Of a DNA stretch of 36,002 nt, positions 1 through 7,921 are shown in pieces. Every line of letters starts with the position of its first letter. Within the stretch, counting starts at the first letter, position 1. Both the position numbers and the translations under genes were made by a program. This DNA comes from Deltaproteobacteria bacterium (lineage in GTDB: Bacteria; Myxococcota_A; Polyangia; Polyangiales; B10-G4). The stretch spans positions 1-36,002 of the forward strand of contig QMMC01000011.1 of assembly GCA_003647065.1 (NCBI GenBank), in the 5' to 3' direction. Below the pieces are notes generated by a model, which saw only the letters and a program-made list of their open reading frames with translations, did no database searches and was not told the DNA's origin.

Positions 1-1
1 A

Positions 2-76
2 GGATCGCGACGGGCCGCGGTTTCCCCGCAAGGAAGGGAGCCGATGGAAATGCAGAGCATTTTCGAGGGTTCCTGA
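2..76 (+). CDS. possible 3' end of an upstream gene (partial)
   Basis: Frame 2 is open from the window edge and ends in ...EMQSIFEGS followed by TGA at 74-76. The 24 visible residues are too few to recognise a family, and another forward frame is also open here, so this is only a candidate tail of a gene lying mostly outside the window. A GC-rich inverted repeat (CCGCGG-GGGAG-CCGCGG) follows the stop, which would suit a gene end facing the convergent gene at 133. Confidence 0.2.
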   Translation, partial: GSRRAAVSPQGREPMEMQSIFEGS

Positions 77-132
77 CGCCGCGGGGGAGCCGCGGAACGA
101 GCGAGGACCCTTCCATGTCTCTGGATCGCGCA

Positions 133-684
133 CTAGTCGTCGATATCAGGAGGCACCCAGACGAGGCTCAGCCCTGGGGCAACGGCGATGGTATCGCCAT
201 GACCGAAGACGAACAAAGCATCGATGGTCGGACCCACGGCGACGGTAGGCCCAAACGCATAGCCGATGAAGGCGCCAAACGAGACCAGGGGCCCAGCGGA
301 GAGGCCCTGGTTCGTCACCCCCGCCCAGAGCCCGGCTCGGGCGCGAAGATCGAGCCAGAGTTTCGAGGGCCGGTAGACGAGGCCCAAGGATACGGTCAAC
401 GGCATGAAGACGCGGGAAACCGCGTCGACGCTGGAGGTGATCGCCCCGAGGCCCATCGCCCCTCCGACCCGGAAGAGGCCGAGGGGCATGGTGACGTCCG
501 CGAGGAACATTCCGCCGTAGCCCGCATCGGTAGAGTCGGTGCCGTCGGCGTCGACGGTATTGGTCGAGGCAACGAGCGCCTGGGCGGAGAGCGCCCCGGC
601 GGCCATCGACTGAGCCTGTGCCGTTGATGCCCCCGCGACGAGGAGCACCAAGGCGGTCAGCAGCGCGGAGCCGAAACGTGCCAT
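133..684 (-). CDS. outer-membrane-like protein with signal peptide
   Basis: No specific family is recognised. The protein has 183 residues from the ATG at 684; the ORF track's start six bases earlier is a TTG. It opens with a clear Sec signal peptide (MARFGSALLTALVLL..., cleavage probably after AQA). The mature part is rich in Gly, Ala, Val and Leu, with alternating hydrophobic stretches such as VGGAMGLGAITSSV and LGLVYRPSKLWLDLRARAGL. It has few charges and no cysteine, which resembles a small outer-membrane beta-barrel of the OmpA/porin type. It begins about 10 bp after the stop of the transaldolase gene on the same strand, so the two are probably co-transcribed, although no shared function is obvious. 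The barrel assignment is an inference from composition. Confidence 0.7.
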   Translation of the reverse strand: MARFGSALLTALVLLVAGASTAQAQSMAAGALSAQALVASTNTVDADGTDSTDAGYGGMFLADVTMPLGLFRVGGAMGLGAITSSVDAVSRVFMPLTVSLGLVYRPSKLWLDLRARAGLWAGVTNQGLSAGPLVSFGAFIGYAFGPTVAVGPTIDALFVFGHGDTIAVAPGLSLVWVPPDIDD

Positions 685-694
685 CGCCAACGAC

Positions 695-1342
695 TCAGGA
701 AGCGGGAACCTTCTTGGCGTCCGCGAGGAACTTGGCCAGGCCCGAATCGGTGAGCGGGTGTTTGGCGAGCTGGAGGATGACCTTGTGCGGGATGGTGGCG
801 ACGTGGGCGCCGATCATCGCGGCCTGCACGACGTGCACCGGATGCCGGATGCTCGCCACGAGGACCTGGGTCTCGTAGTCGTAGTTTTGGTAGATGGTGA
901 CGATCTGGTCGATGAGCTCCATGCCATCGCCGCTAATGTCGTCGATACGCCCGACGAAGGGGCTGATGTAGGTGGCCCCGGCCTTCGCGGCGAGGATCGC
1001 CTGGGTGGCGCTGAAGCAGAGGGTGACGTTGGTCTTGATGCCCTCGGCGGTAAACGTCTTGACGGCCTTGAGGCCCTCGGCGATCAGGGGCACCTTCACG
1101 ACGATGTTGTCGTGGATCTTGGCGAGCTCGCGCCCCTCCTTCAGGATGCCTTCCATGTCGGTCGCGATGACCTCGGCGCTGATGGGACCATCGACGATCT
1201 CGCAGATCTCGACGATAACCTCTTTCATGGGCCGGCCAACCTTGGCTACCAGGCTCGGGTTGGTGGTCACCCCGTCGATGACGCCCATGGCGGCTGCATC
1301 GCGGATCTCGTTCACGTCAGCGGTATCGATGAAGAATTTCAT
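695..1342 (-). CDS. fsa: TalC/Fsa-type transaldolase or fructose-6-phosphate aldolase
   Basis: The 215-residue protein matches the small transaldolase (TalC/MipB/Fsa) family, whose members run to about 215-220 residues. It begins [16 protein letters not shown], carries the TTNPSL motif near residue 27, the Schiff-base lysine in NIVVKVP (K83), TNVTLCFS, and a late [10 protein letters not shown] segment. These enzymes are cytoplasmic TIM barrels that transfer or split dihydroxyacetone units of sugar phosphates in the non-oxidative pentose phosphate pathway. The ORF-track start at 1666 is wrong: the family N-terminus begins at 1342, with a good ribosome site (GGAAGGA, 5 nt spacer) just upstream. 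True transaldolase and F6P aldolase activity cannot be told apart by eye. Its start codon lies only 18 bp from that of the divergent lipoprotein gene. Confidence 0.93.
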   Translation of the reverse strand: MKFFIDTADVNEIRDAAAMGVIDGVTTNPSLVAKVGRPMKEVIVEICEIVDGPISAEVIATDMEGILKEGRELAKIHDNIVVKVPLIAEGLKAVKTFTAEGIKTNVTLCFSATQAILAAKAGATYISPFVGRIDDISGDGMELIDQIVTIYQNYDYETQVLVASIRHPVHVVQAAMIGAHVATIPHKVILQLAKHPLTDSGLAKFLADAKKVPAS

Positions 1343-1360
1343 GCCATTCCTTCCAGCTCG

Positions 1361-2287
1361 ATGACGGGGATAGGAAATGCGCCCGCGGTGGTCAAGGCCA
1401 GCCTGGGTCTGCTGCTGCTCGTGGTGGCGGCAGCGTGCGGCGGCACACAGCCCGGGGCGGCAGAAGACGACCGGGAACGAATCGAGGACCTCGAAACGGG
1501 GCGGGAAGTCACTTTCGAGGAGATGATCGCCAATCTCGGCCGCGCACGGGTCATCTACGTGGGCGAGGCCCATGACGATCCGGCCCACCACCGGGCCCAA
1601 GGGGCGATCCTCGAGGCGCTGCACGGGCGGGATCCCGACATCGCCCTGGGGGTCGAGATGGTGCAACGGCCCTTTCAGCCGGCCCTCGATACGTGGGTCC
1701 AGAGCGCGGGGGCCGAAGACGACGAGGCGGCGCTCCTGACCGGTGTCGAGTGGGAGGAGCGGTGGGGCTTCGATTTCGAGCTCTACCGGCCGCTCTTCGA
1801 GCTTTGCCGCAGCGAGGGCATCCGCATCATCGCCCTCAACGCGCGCAAGGAGCTCACCCGGGCCGTGGCTCGGCGGGGGCTGACCGGCCTCTCGGAAGAG
1901 CTCGCCACCGAACTACCCGAGCTGGTCCTCGACGACTCCCAGCATCGCGCGATGATCGAGGAGGCCCTATCGGAGCACCCCAACATGAGCGAAGCGTTTT
2001 TCGAGCGCATGTACTCGGCTCAGGTCGTCTGGGACGAGACGATGGCCGACTCGGTCGCGACGGCCCTCGCCGCCCCGGACGCCCCGCGTCGGTTGATGGT
2101 GATCGCCGGCTCCTTCCACGTCGTGGGCGGCCTCGGCGTGCCCGGCCGGGCCGCGCGTCGGGGCGCGACGCCGTACGAGATCGTCCTGCCCTTCACTCCT
2201 GGTCGCGACCAGAGCCACCCTTCGATTTCTCGAGGTCCTCCGGGTCGGTATCGATGGGTCGGGTCACGTCATCCGACCACGCCGTGA
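1361..2287 (+). CDS. ChaN family lipoprotein (haem-binding uptake/Tiki superfamily)
   Basis: The 308-residue protein begins with a lipoprotein signal ([12 protein letters not shown] lipobox). It then has the ChaN/DUF399 hallmark [18 protein letters not shown] and a late [12 protein letters not shown] motif, which together form the EreA/ChaN-like metal or haem binding fold. ChaN proteins are outer-membrane-associated lipoproteins linked to iron or haem handling; haem binding here is an inference. The start used is the ATG at 1361, the first start that gives a signal peptide; a GTG at 1388 is a plausible alternative. The long upstream ORF extension is antisense to the transaldolase and is not coding. 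The last 95 bases overlap the convergent kinase gene, so the C-terminal 30 residues after VLPFTPG, rich in Arg, Ser and Pro, are probably read-through tail. Confidence 0.88.
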   Translation: MTGIGNAPAVVKASLGLLLLVVAAACGGTQPGAAEDDRERIEDLETGREVTFEEMIANLGRARVIYVGEAHDDPAHHRAQGAILEALHGRDPDIALGVEMVQRPFQPALDTWVQSAGAEDDEAALLTGVEWEERWGFDFELYRPLFELCRSEGIRIIALNARKELTRAVARRGLTGLSEELATELPELVLDDSQHRAMIEEALSEHPNMSEAFFERMYSAQVVWDETMADSVATALAAPDAPRRLMVIAGSFHVVGGLGVPGRAARRGATPYEIVLPFTPGRDQSHPSISRGPPGRYRWVGSRHPTTP

Positions 2288-4172
2288 TTTGGGTCCCTTC
2301 TTCCTCGTCGTCGAATCCGAACTCACCAAACGACTGCACTGCCGCGACGGCCAGGTCCTTGGCGGTGGTCACCGGGTCGTCGAGGGCGGGGGCCGGAATG
2401 GTATCCCCGATGGCGCGGGCAACGACGGTGCGCCCTTCGTGGGGGTCGTCCGAGTCGTCCTCCTCGGCCAAAGCCGCCAGGGCCGCCGCATCCCCCGGGT
2501 CGTCCGGGCCGTCCGGGTCTTCGAGTCCATCCATGAGGTCGGGCGCGGGCGCGTCGGGGCGCTCGGTCTCGGAGGTATTGTCGTCGTCCTCGGAAGGGGG
2601 CGCACCAAAGGCCGTGTCGTCGTAGGCGAGGGCGCCGGTGTCCGGCCCCGGCGCTCCTTTGGGGATGACGATGGGCTCGATGCCCGTATAGGTCACCAAA
2701 TCCCCATCGTCATCGAGGCGAGCCTCGACGGTCGCGATTTCGGGGGACCGCGGCATTCCGATCATGAGGTCTTCGGGCATGCGGGGAGGCGGCGGCACGG
2801 CTGAACCGCGATGTGATGCCAGCTCTGCCATCGGGTTCGGGACCGAAGAGCGAGCCGTGTCGTCGACCTCCGGTTCGAGTAGATAGTTCGGCTGATGCGC
2901 CGGCCGGCTGACGCTTTCCACGTCGGCGACGAAGACGGCGGTCATGTCTTCCGGACCGTCATCGTCATCGTCGAGAATGCCAGATGCGTCGTATGCGGAC
3001 GCCGAAGACGCCGAAGACGCCGAAGACGCCGAAGAGACTGCCGAATCCGGCGAGGGCTCCGGTTCGGGAGTCGGCGCGGACTGGCGAACGACGCCTTCGA
3101 GGTCGCCCGTCGCGAGCACCTGCTCTTCGAGGAGCTCGTCGTCTTCGAGCAGTTCACCGTCCTCGAGCAGCTCGTGCTCCTCGAACGTTTCGTCGTCTTC
3201 GATCAGCTCGACACCGAGGAACTCGTCGACCTCGTCCTCCGCGAGGAAGGCCTCGGGGAAGAGGTCGATCATGTAGTTGGCGAGTTTCCTTCGGCTGTAG
3301 GGACGGCCAATACTGTAGAGGTATCCCTCGAGGTCGTCTCCCAACTCCTGAGCTCGTTGGTAGCGTTCGCGGCGATCCCGGGCGAGGGCCTTGAGCACGA
3401 TCGAGGAGAGATGAGCGTTGATGTCGCTGGCGATGCCCCGGGGGTCGGGGACCTCGCCGGCGCGCACCGCCAAGACCGTGTCGATGTCGTTGTCCCGCAG
3501 AAAGAGCCGCTGCCCAGTCAGGAGTTCGAAGAGCAGGATCCCGAGGGCGTAGATGTCGCTCCGCCAATCGATGGTCTCGCCGTGGGCTTGCTCGGGCGAG
3601 AGATAGGCGAGCTTGCCCTTGAGCACCCCAGCCTGGGTCTGGGTGCTTCGCCCGGCGGCTTTGGCGAGGCCGAAATCGATGACCTTCACGTCGCCTTCGA
3701 AAGAGACGAGGACGTTCTGCGGCGACACGTCCCGGTGGATGACGTTGAGGGGTTGCCCGTCCCGGCCGACGGCGCGGTGAGCAAAGTCGAGGGCTTCGGC
3801 GACCTTGGTGACGATGAAACACGCGGCCTCGATGGGCACCGCGCCGTTGCGCGCCACTTCGGCCTTGGTGAGGCCCCGGAGGTCACGACCGTGCACGTAT
3901 TCGAGGGCGATGTAGTAGTGCTCGTCGACGCAACCGAGGTCGTAGATCTGGGCGATGCTCGCGTGATTCAACTGAACGGCGATCTTCGCTTCGTCCACGA
4001 ACATCGAGACGAACTCGCTGTCCTGTGCGAGGTGCGGAAGGATCCTCTTGACCGCAACGATGCGCTCGAAGCCGACGTCCTCACGGGAGCGCGCCTTGAA
4101 TACCTCGGCCATTCCGCCCTTGGCGATTGGTTCGAGGAGGTCGTAGCGACCGAAACGCGACGATTCGTCCAC
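2193..4172 (-). CDS. Hanks-type Ser/Thr protein kinase with long acidic C-terminal tail
   Basis: The kinase domain fills residues 8 to about 290. It shows a Gly loop (IAKGGMAEVFKA), ATP-anchoring VAVKR (K42), catalytic HRDVSPQNVL (D148), metal-binding DFG (166-168) and the LAYLSPEQ segment, so it should be active. HRDVSPQN is typical of myxobacterial kinases. The remaining 370 residues are low-complexity and very acidic (ELLEDDELLEEQ, LDDDDDGPED), with a Ser/Ala run (SSASSASSASSAS) encoded by 9-bp repeats. No transmembrane helix is seen, so it is probably cytoplasmic, and the tail may be a docking or autophosphorylation region. The start is GTG at 4172. A 70-residue membrane protein precedes it on the same strand and may be co-transcribed. 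Confidence 0.95.
   Translation of the reverse strand: MDESSRFGRYDLLEPIAKGGMAEVFKARSREDVGFERIVAVKRILPHLAQDSEFVSMFVDEAKIAVQLNHASIAQIYDLGCVDEHYYIALEYVHGRDLRGLTKAEVARNGAVPIEAACFIVTKVAEALDFAHRAVGRDGQPLNVIHRDVSPQNVLVSFEGDVKVIDFGLAKAAGRSTQTQAGVLKGKLAYLSPEQAHGETIDWRSDIYALGILLFELLTGQRLFLRDNDIDTVLAVRAGEVPDPRGIASDINAHLSSIVLKALARDRRERYQRAQELGDDLEGYLYSIGRPYSRRKLANYMIDLFPEAFLAEDEVDEFLGVELIEDDETFEEHELLEDGELLEDDELLEEQVLATGDLEGVVRQSAPTPEPEPSPDSAVSSASSASSASSASAYDASGILDDDDDGPEDMTAVFVADVESVSRPAHQPNYLLEPEVDDTARSSVPNPMAELASHRGSAVPPPPRMPEDLMIGMPRSPEIATVEARLDDDGDLVTYTGIEPIVIPKGAPGPDTGALAYDDTAFGAPPSEDDDNTSETERPDAPAPDLMDGLEDPDGPDDPGDAAALAALAEEDDSDDPHEGRTVVARAIGDTIPAPALDDPVTTAKDLAVAAVQSFGEFGFDDEEEGTQITAWSDDVTRPIDTDPEDLEKSKGGSGRDQE
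3001..3036. repeat. 9-bp tandem repeat, 4 copies, in kinase gene
   Basis: On the plus strand GCCGAAGAC is repeated three times and followed by GCCGAAGAG. On the coding minus strand it encodes the Ser-Ser-Ala run in the kinase tail. The unit is a multiple of three, so copy-number changes would not break the reading frame. Confidence 0.9.
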
Positions 4173-4241
4173 CCAGAGCGCAGCTTAGCGGGTCACCGTT
4201 GGGGGTCAACGGGGGTGTCGACCTACGTACGATTCAGACGC

Positions 4242-4454
4242 TCAGCCGCCGTAGATCACCTCGATCTCGACGTCCTCGGCGACGTCCTCGGCGACGTCCT
4301 GGGCGACGTCTTGCCCGGCCTCCTGCCCGTCATCCTGGGACGGGGGCTGCTGAGGAGTGGTCAGATCCGCGCTAGACTGGGCGTAATCCCAGTACGCGAG
4401 GGCCCCGGCGACAAGAAACGCCAGGGCCCAGAGCAGCCCCGCAGAGGGGGTCAT
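4242..4454 (-). CDS. small single-pass membrane protein with VAED repeats
   Basis: The product has 70 residues and begins MTPSAGLLWALAFLVAGALA, a single N-terminal membrane helix. A Gln/Pro/Asp-rich stretch follows, and then an acidic repeat tail (DVAQDVAEDVAEDVEIEVIYGG). No family is recognised. It is hidden inside a long ORF-track entry (4242..5831) whose upstream part is antisense to the SRPBCC gene. Reasons to believe it are a sensible N-terminal helix, an ATG start in the gap between two genes, and a position 69 bp upstream of the kinase gene on the same strand. No strong ribosome site is visible. It might be a small membrane partner of the kinase, which is speculation. Confidence 0.6.
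   Translation of the reverse strand: MTPSAGLLWALAFLVAGALAYWDYAQSSADLTTPQQPPSQDDGQEAGQDVAQDVAEDVAEDVEIEVIYGG
4269..4313. repeat. 12-bp tandem repeat (GACGTCCTCGGC), about 3.75 copies
   Basis: GACGTCCTCGGC occurs twice in a row, followed by GACGTCCTGGGC and GACGTCTTG. On the minus strand the unit encodes the four-residue AEDV/AQDV repeat at the C-terminus of the small membrane protein. It is in frame and could expand or contract without a frameshift. Confidence 0.85.
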
Positions 4455-4568
4455 CTTGGCTGGGACCCGCACGAAGGAAGTATGAGGTCCAAGCCCCCGG
4501 GGCGCCCACAAAGGGTGCCGATTGGAACGAATTTGAAGGACCGGGGCGCCGCCCCGTCGAAACCCGGT

Positions 4569-5888
4569 ATGCGTGTGACCGCCCTTCTTTCTTTGGTGCT
4601 CTTGGCCGCTTTCGCGGCGCCGGCCCTCGCTCAGCCGTCCCAGGAGACCGCCCACCGAGACGACCCCCGGGACGCCGAGCACGCCCGCATCGCCAACCTG
4701 ACCCGGTCCGAACGGGAGCTCCTCGCTCCCCACATCGCCCGGGGCCCGGTCGCCCTGATCGAGTTTCGAGGCCAGGCGGAGCTCCCGGCGATCCACTTCG
4801 CAATGAGGGTCCGTGCCCCGGCGGCACGGATCGCCGAGGTCATCGCCAACCCCGGGGGCTACCCGAGCTTCATGCCCGCCCTCGACGAGGTCGAGGTGAC
4901 CGGGCGCCGCAGAAACATGGTGTCCTACCGTTGGACCTGGCAGACCGCGGTCTTCACCCTCCACGGCGACAACGTCCTCCAAGTATACCCGGCCCCCGTG
5001 GGCCGGAGCGACCGCCCCTACCGTATCGAGTCCCGAGCGACCGGCGGTGACCTCGGGACCGGGCGCCTCGTCTGGCGCGTATACCCCGAGGGGCCCAACC
5101 AATCGCTGCTCACCCTTTCGGCGCGCCTCGACCTGCGCGAAGCGAACTACCTGACGCGGCAGATCAACCGTGGCCAGAACTCCATCAATCGAACGATCAA
5201 CATCAGCCTCGCCTACGTGATGTTGCACGGCACGGCGAAGGAGGCCGAGCGGCGGGTCGGCGCGCCGACCTTGCGCGCGCCGGAGGCTCCGCTGACGCGC
5301 CCCGAGGTCGACGTCCAGGCCCTCGCCCATCTCCTCGGTCGGGGTGACCTGCTGCTGATGGATACCACCGGGGACCGCTTGAATCAGGTGACCGTCGTCG
5401 GGCGCATCGGCCGCGACGAGGCGCGCACCCGGGAGGTCATGACCGACCCCCGAGAATTCGGCCCCGCGCTGGTACCGGGGGCATACGCCCGGATCGTCCG
5501 ACAGGGAGACCAGGACCTCGACTTCGAGTGGGGGGTGAACATGCCCCTCATCGGCACATCGGGGAAGATGCGCCTCGGGGAAACTGGCGATGGAACGGTC
5601 TCCATCGATGCCATCGAAGGCGCCCTCGAAGGCGGGCGCTGGCGTTTCGCCACGGAGACCTACCCGAACGGCGAAGCCATCGTCATCGGTTGGGCCGACT
5701 TCGACCCCGCCGACGCGAGTTGGCTGATTCGGGCCATGGTCGCCGACGACCCGCCCCTCGGCGCGGGCATCGCCGGCGGAACCTCGATCATGCTCGTCCG
5801 GGGCATCCGCTCCCGAGCCTGGCGCGTCCAAGAAGCACGCGCCGCGGCCGAAGCCGCGGCCGCCCAGCGAGAAGCCGAAGGCAGCTAA
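4569..5888 (+). CDS. secreted protein with two SRPBCC/START-like domains
   Basis: The 439-residue protein starts with a signal peptide (MRVTALLSLVLLAAFAAPALA, cleavage before Q22). Residues of about 55-235 look like a polyketide cyclase/START-type SRPBCC domain: FAMRVRAPAARIAEVIANPGGYPSFMP is the usual opening of this lipid- or ligand-binding helix-grip fold, followed by alternating beta strands. A second, more diverged domain begins near VVGRIGRDEARTREVMTDPREFGPAL (about 290) and contains another GGRWRF strand near the end. The product is probably periplasmic and may bind a hydrophobic ligand, which is unknown. The start was chosen because it begins the signal peptide; everything upstream in the 997-residue track ORF is antisense to the kinase. 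It stands alone on this strand between two minus-strand blocks. Confidence 0.85.
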   Translation: MRVTALLSLVLLAAFAAPALAQPSQETAHRDDPRDAEHARIANLTRSERELLAPHIARGPVALIEFRGQAELPAIHFAMRVRAPAARIAEVIANPGGYPSFMPALDEVEVTGRRRNMVSYRWTWQTAVFTLHGDNVLQVYPAPVGRSDRPYRIESRATGGDLGTGRLVWRVYPEGPNQSLLTLSARLDLREANYLTRQINRGQNSINRTINISLAYVMLHGTAKEAERRVGAPTLRAPEAPLTRPEVDVQALAHLLGRGDLLLMDTTGDRLNQVTVVGRIGRDEARTREVMTDPREFGPALVPGAYARIVRQGDQDLDFEWGVNMPLIGTSGKMRLGETGDGTVSIDAIEGALEGGRWRFATETYPNGEAIVIGWADFDPADASWLIRAMVADDPPLGAGIAGGTSIMLVRGIRSRAWRVQEARAAAEAAAAQREAEGS

Positions 5889-5917
5889 ACCGCTCGTACA
5901 CCTCTAAACAGTGTCGC

Positions 5918-6832
5918 CTAGTCGCAGAGCATCGACGAGCAGCTCATCGAGAAGCAGTCGTCGGTGCTGACGCAGCCGGTCGCGGCGGGGCAGTCCGCGG
6001 CGACGCCGCCGGCCATGCCGACGACGACGAAGCCGGCGTCGGTGACGGTCTCCAAGATGGCCGCGTTTCCGGGGGACCCGGCGGTGTCGTTGATCAGACC
6101 CACGAACCCCGGGGAAACGGCCGTGGCGGTGATCTCGAGGGTCGTCGTCACCCCGTTGATCGCCGCGACGATGGCGTCCCGAACCTCGTCCGCCGTGGTG
6201 ATGGTCGAGATGTCGATGGCGACGCCGGTTGCCGTCGCGTTCGTATCGAACTCGAAGACCGTGGGGGTGTTCATGCCGTCGTCGAGGGTGAAGGTCTCGG
6301 TGTCGAGGAGCATCGCCGACACGGGGGTGGTGATGGAGCCAGAGGCCGTAGCAAGAGCCTGGGCCGCCGTGCACGTCGCGTTGCAGGTGCCGCAGTCCAG
6401 CATGTTGCCGTCGTCGCAGGTCTCGGTGCCCTCTACCGTCCCGTTGCCACAGGTCATGGCCACTCCGGTATCGGTCCCGGCGTCGGTCCCGGCGTCGGTC
6501 CCGGCGTCGGTTCCGGCGTCGGTCCCGGCGTCGGTCCCGGCATCGGTCCCGGCATCGGTCCCGGCGTCGGTCGTCGCGTCCATGGACCCATCGGTCATGG
6601 CGTCCGAGGTTGCATCCGGCGTCGCGTCCAGCATCGCGTCCGGCGTGGCATCCGGCGTCGCGTCCGGCATGGCATCCGGCGTCGCGTCCATGGTCCCGTC
6701 GCGGATGCCGCTATCGACGGCCGAGTCGGTCGTCGCGTCGCCGATCTTCGAGCGGTCGAAGTCGACCACCAGCTGACAGCCAGAGAGCGCCAGGACGAGG
6801 GCGGAGAGCGTGAGCATTTGAAGCTTGGTCAT
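5918..6832 (-). CDS. lipoprotein with long DATP/DAGT repeat linker
   Basis: The 304-residue protein has a lipoprotein signal (LSALVLALSGC, Cys19). A spacer of about 100 residues is made almost only of four-residue repeats (DATP, DAMP, then TDAG eight or nine times). The linker probably holds the distal domain away from the membrane. A Cys-rich motif follows, CGNGTVEGTETCDDGNMLDC, of the kind seen in myxobacterial DUF4215-type repeats, and then an unrecognised Thr/Ala-rich domain of about 130 residues ending in a six-Cys tail (CPAATGCVSTDDCFSMSC). It is the last gene of the minus-strand run and lies 34 bp after the PEGA gene. Its role is unknown, but it is probably surface-exposed. Confidence 0.85.
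   Translation of the reverse strand: MTKLQMLTLSALVLALSGCQLVVDFDRSKIGDATTDSAVDSGIRDGTMDATPDAMPDATPDATPDAMLDATPDATSDAMTDGSMDATTDAGTDAGTDAGTDAGTDAGTDAGTDAGTDAGTDTGVAMTCGNGTVEGTETCDDGNMLDCGTCNATCTAAQALATASGSITTPVSAMLLDTETFTLDDGMNTPTVFEFDTNATATGVAIDISTITTADEVRDAIVAAINGVTTTLEITATAVSPGFVGLINDTAGSPGNAAILETVTDAGFVVVGMAGGVAADCPAATGCVSTDDCFSMSCSSMLCD
6469..6575. repeat. 12-bp minisatellite (GGTCCCGGCGTC), about 8-9 copies
   Basis: Near-perfect head-to-tail copies of a 12-bp unit, with single-base variants (TTCCGG, GGCATC), encode the TDAG repeat of the lipoprotein on the minus strand. A second, looser 12-bp array around 6600-6690 encodes DATP/DAMP. All changes keep the reading frame. Confidence 0.9.
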
Positions 6833-6841
6833 CTTGATATT

Positions 6842-6852
6842 CCGAAATTCGG
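6842..6852. promoter_or_regulatory. small palindrome between PEGA gene and lipoprotein gene
   Basis: CCGAAATTCGG is an 11-bp palindrome with a one-base centre, lying in the 34-bp gap 10 bp upstream of the lipoprotein start. The gap is AT-rich compared with its surroundings. It could be a weak hairpin or a protein-binding site; there is no further evidence. Confidence 0.25.
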
Positions 6853-6865
6853 CGAATTTTGCGAC

Positions 6866-7861
6866 TCAGAAGGACATTGCGGCGGCGACTCCGCCACCGT
6901 GGGCGCTGACCGCAGGGGTGATCTGGAGCTCAGCGCTCTCGTCGTCATCGTCCGAGCCGCTCGTGAGCCAGAGCACGACGGCGGTGATGGCGCCGGCTAT
7001 CGCGACCCCGAAGGCCACGTCCGCGAAGAGGGCGAGGGTCTCACCATTGTCGGCGGCCTCCTCGGTCGGGTCCTCGTCGAAGGAAGACTGCTCGCTCAAG
7101 GCGAGAAAACCGAGGACCGACCCGGTGATGAGCCCGACGCCGGCAACCGCCGACGAGACCCACACGCCGGCGGGGATGCTTTCGTCTTCCTCTGCGGCCT
7201 CCTCCTCGGGCTCTTCGTACTCCTCGCCTTCGCCCTCTTCGCCAAACTCGTCGCCCACCGGAGGCAGGACGACGAAGGCGGGAGCTACTTCGTGGCGCTC
7301 TCCAAAGGTCATGGTGACGGTCTCGGTCACCGGCTCGTGGCCTTCGAGGGTGAGGGCTACCGTGTGGTCACCGGGGGGAACTTCGACCTCGGCGGGGGTG
7401 ACCTCTTCGCGTGCGACCTCGTCGATCGTGATCGCGGCCCCCGGTGGAGTGGAGGTCAGCACCAGGGTCGCCGGCCGCGCCCGCAGCTCGGCGATGCTTT
7501 GCTCGACCTCGGCGCGGTCGGGGGCGTCGGCCCGTTCGGTGAGGTAGCGCTCGTAGGACTCGACGGCCCCGGCTGCATTGCCGCCGCGCTCCCGGGCGTG
7601 GGCTACGCCGATCAGCACCACGGGGTTCGGCACGGCGCCGTAGGCCTCCATGAAGGCGGCTTCAGACTGCTCGAACTCACCGGCTTCGAGGTGCGTCTGG
7701 CCGCGGCCATAGGCCTCCCGGGCGGTCGCCCGATCCGCGTCGGAGGGGCCCGCAGGCTCAGCAGCAGCGCGCCGGCGCCGGCGTTGGGCATCCGCCGAAC
7801 TCGGGGACAGGACCGCGGTGGCCATCGCGAAAAGAACGAGGCACGAGAAGATTCGACGCAT
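6866..7861 (-). CDS. TPR and PEGA-domain membrane protein
   Basis: The protein has 331 residues from the ATG at 7861, which has a good ribosome site (GGGAG, 7 nt spacer); the track start three bases earlier is TTG. In order it has a signal peptide (MRRIFSCLVLFAMATAVLSPSSADA), a TPR-like helical region (about 40-110, ARERGGNAAGAVESYERYL), and a PEGA domain (about 115-190, LVLTSTPPGAAITIDEV and LTLEGHEPV). A Glu-rich linker and two C-terminal membrane helices (SAVAGVGLITGSVLGFLAL and VAIAGAITAVVLWL) follow. PEGA domains are small beta domains that are often found in surface or signalling proteins of Myxococcota. It lies 61 bp downstream of the second Ser/Thr kinase and may be functionally paired with it; that pairing is inferred from position. 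Confidence 0.88.
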   Translation of the reverse strand: MRRIFSCLVLFAMATAVLSPSSADAQRRRRRAAAEPAGPSDADRATAREAYGRGQTHLEAGEFEQSEAAFMEAYGAVPNPVVLIGVAHARERGGNAAGAVESYERYLTERADAPDRAEVEQSIAELRARPATLVLTSTPPGAAITIDEVAREEVTPAEVEVPPGDHTVALTLEGHEPVTETVTMTFGERHEVAPAFVVLPPVGDEFGEEGEGEEYEEPEEEAAEEDESIPAGVWVSSAVAGVGLITGSVLGFLALSEQSSFDEDPTEEAADNGETLALFADVAFGVAIAGAITAVVLWLTSGSDDDDESAELQITPAVSAHGGGVAAAMSF

Positions 7862-7921
7862 CAATATTCTCCCAAAGGACCCGTGGGCCTGCCCTCTGGT
7901 ACCCCCAAGTCGAGGGGACCG

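Noticed and set aside
6469-6690. possible CRISPR array
   Set aside because: The units are 12 bp, head to tail with no spacers, and lie in frame inside a lipoprotein gene; it is a minisatellite.
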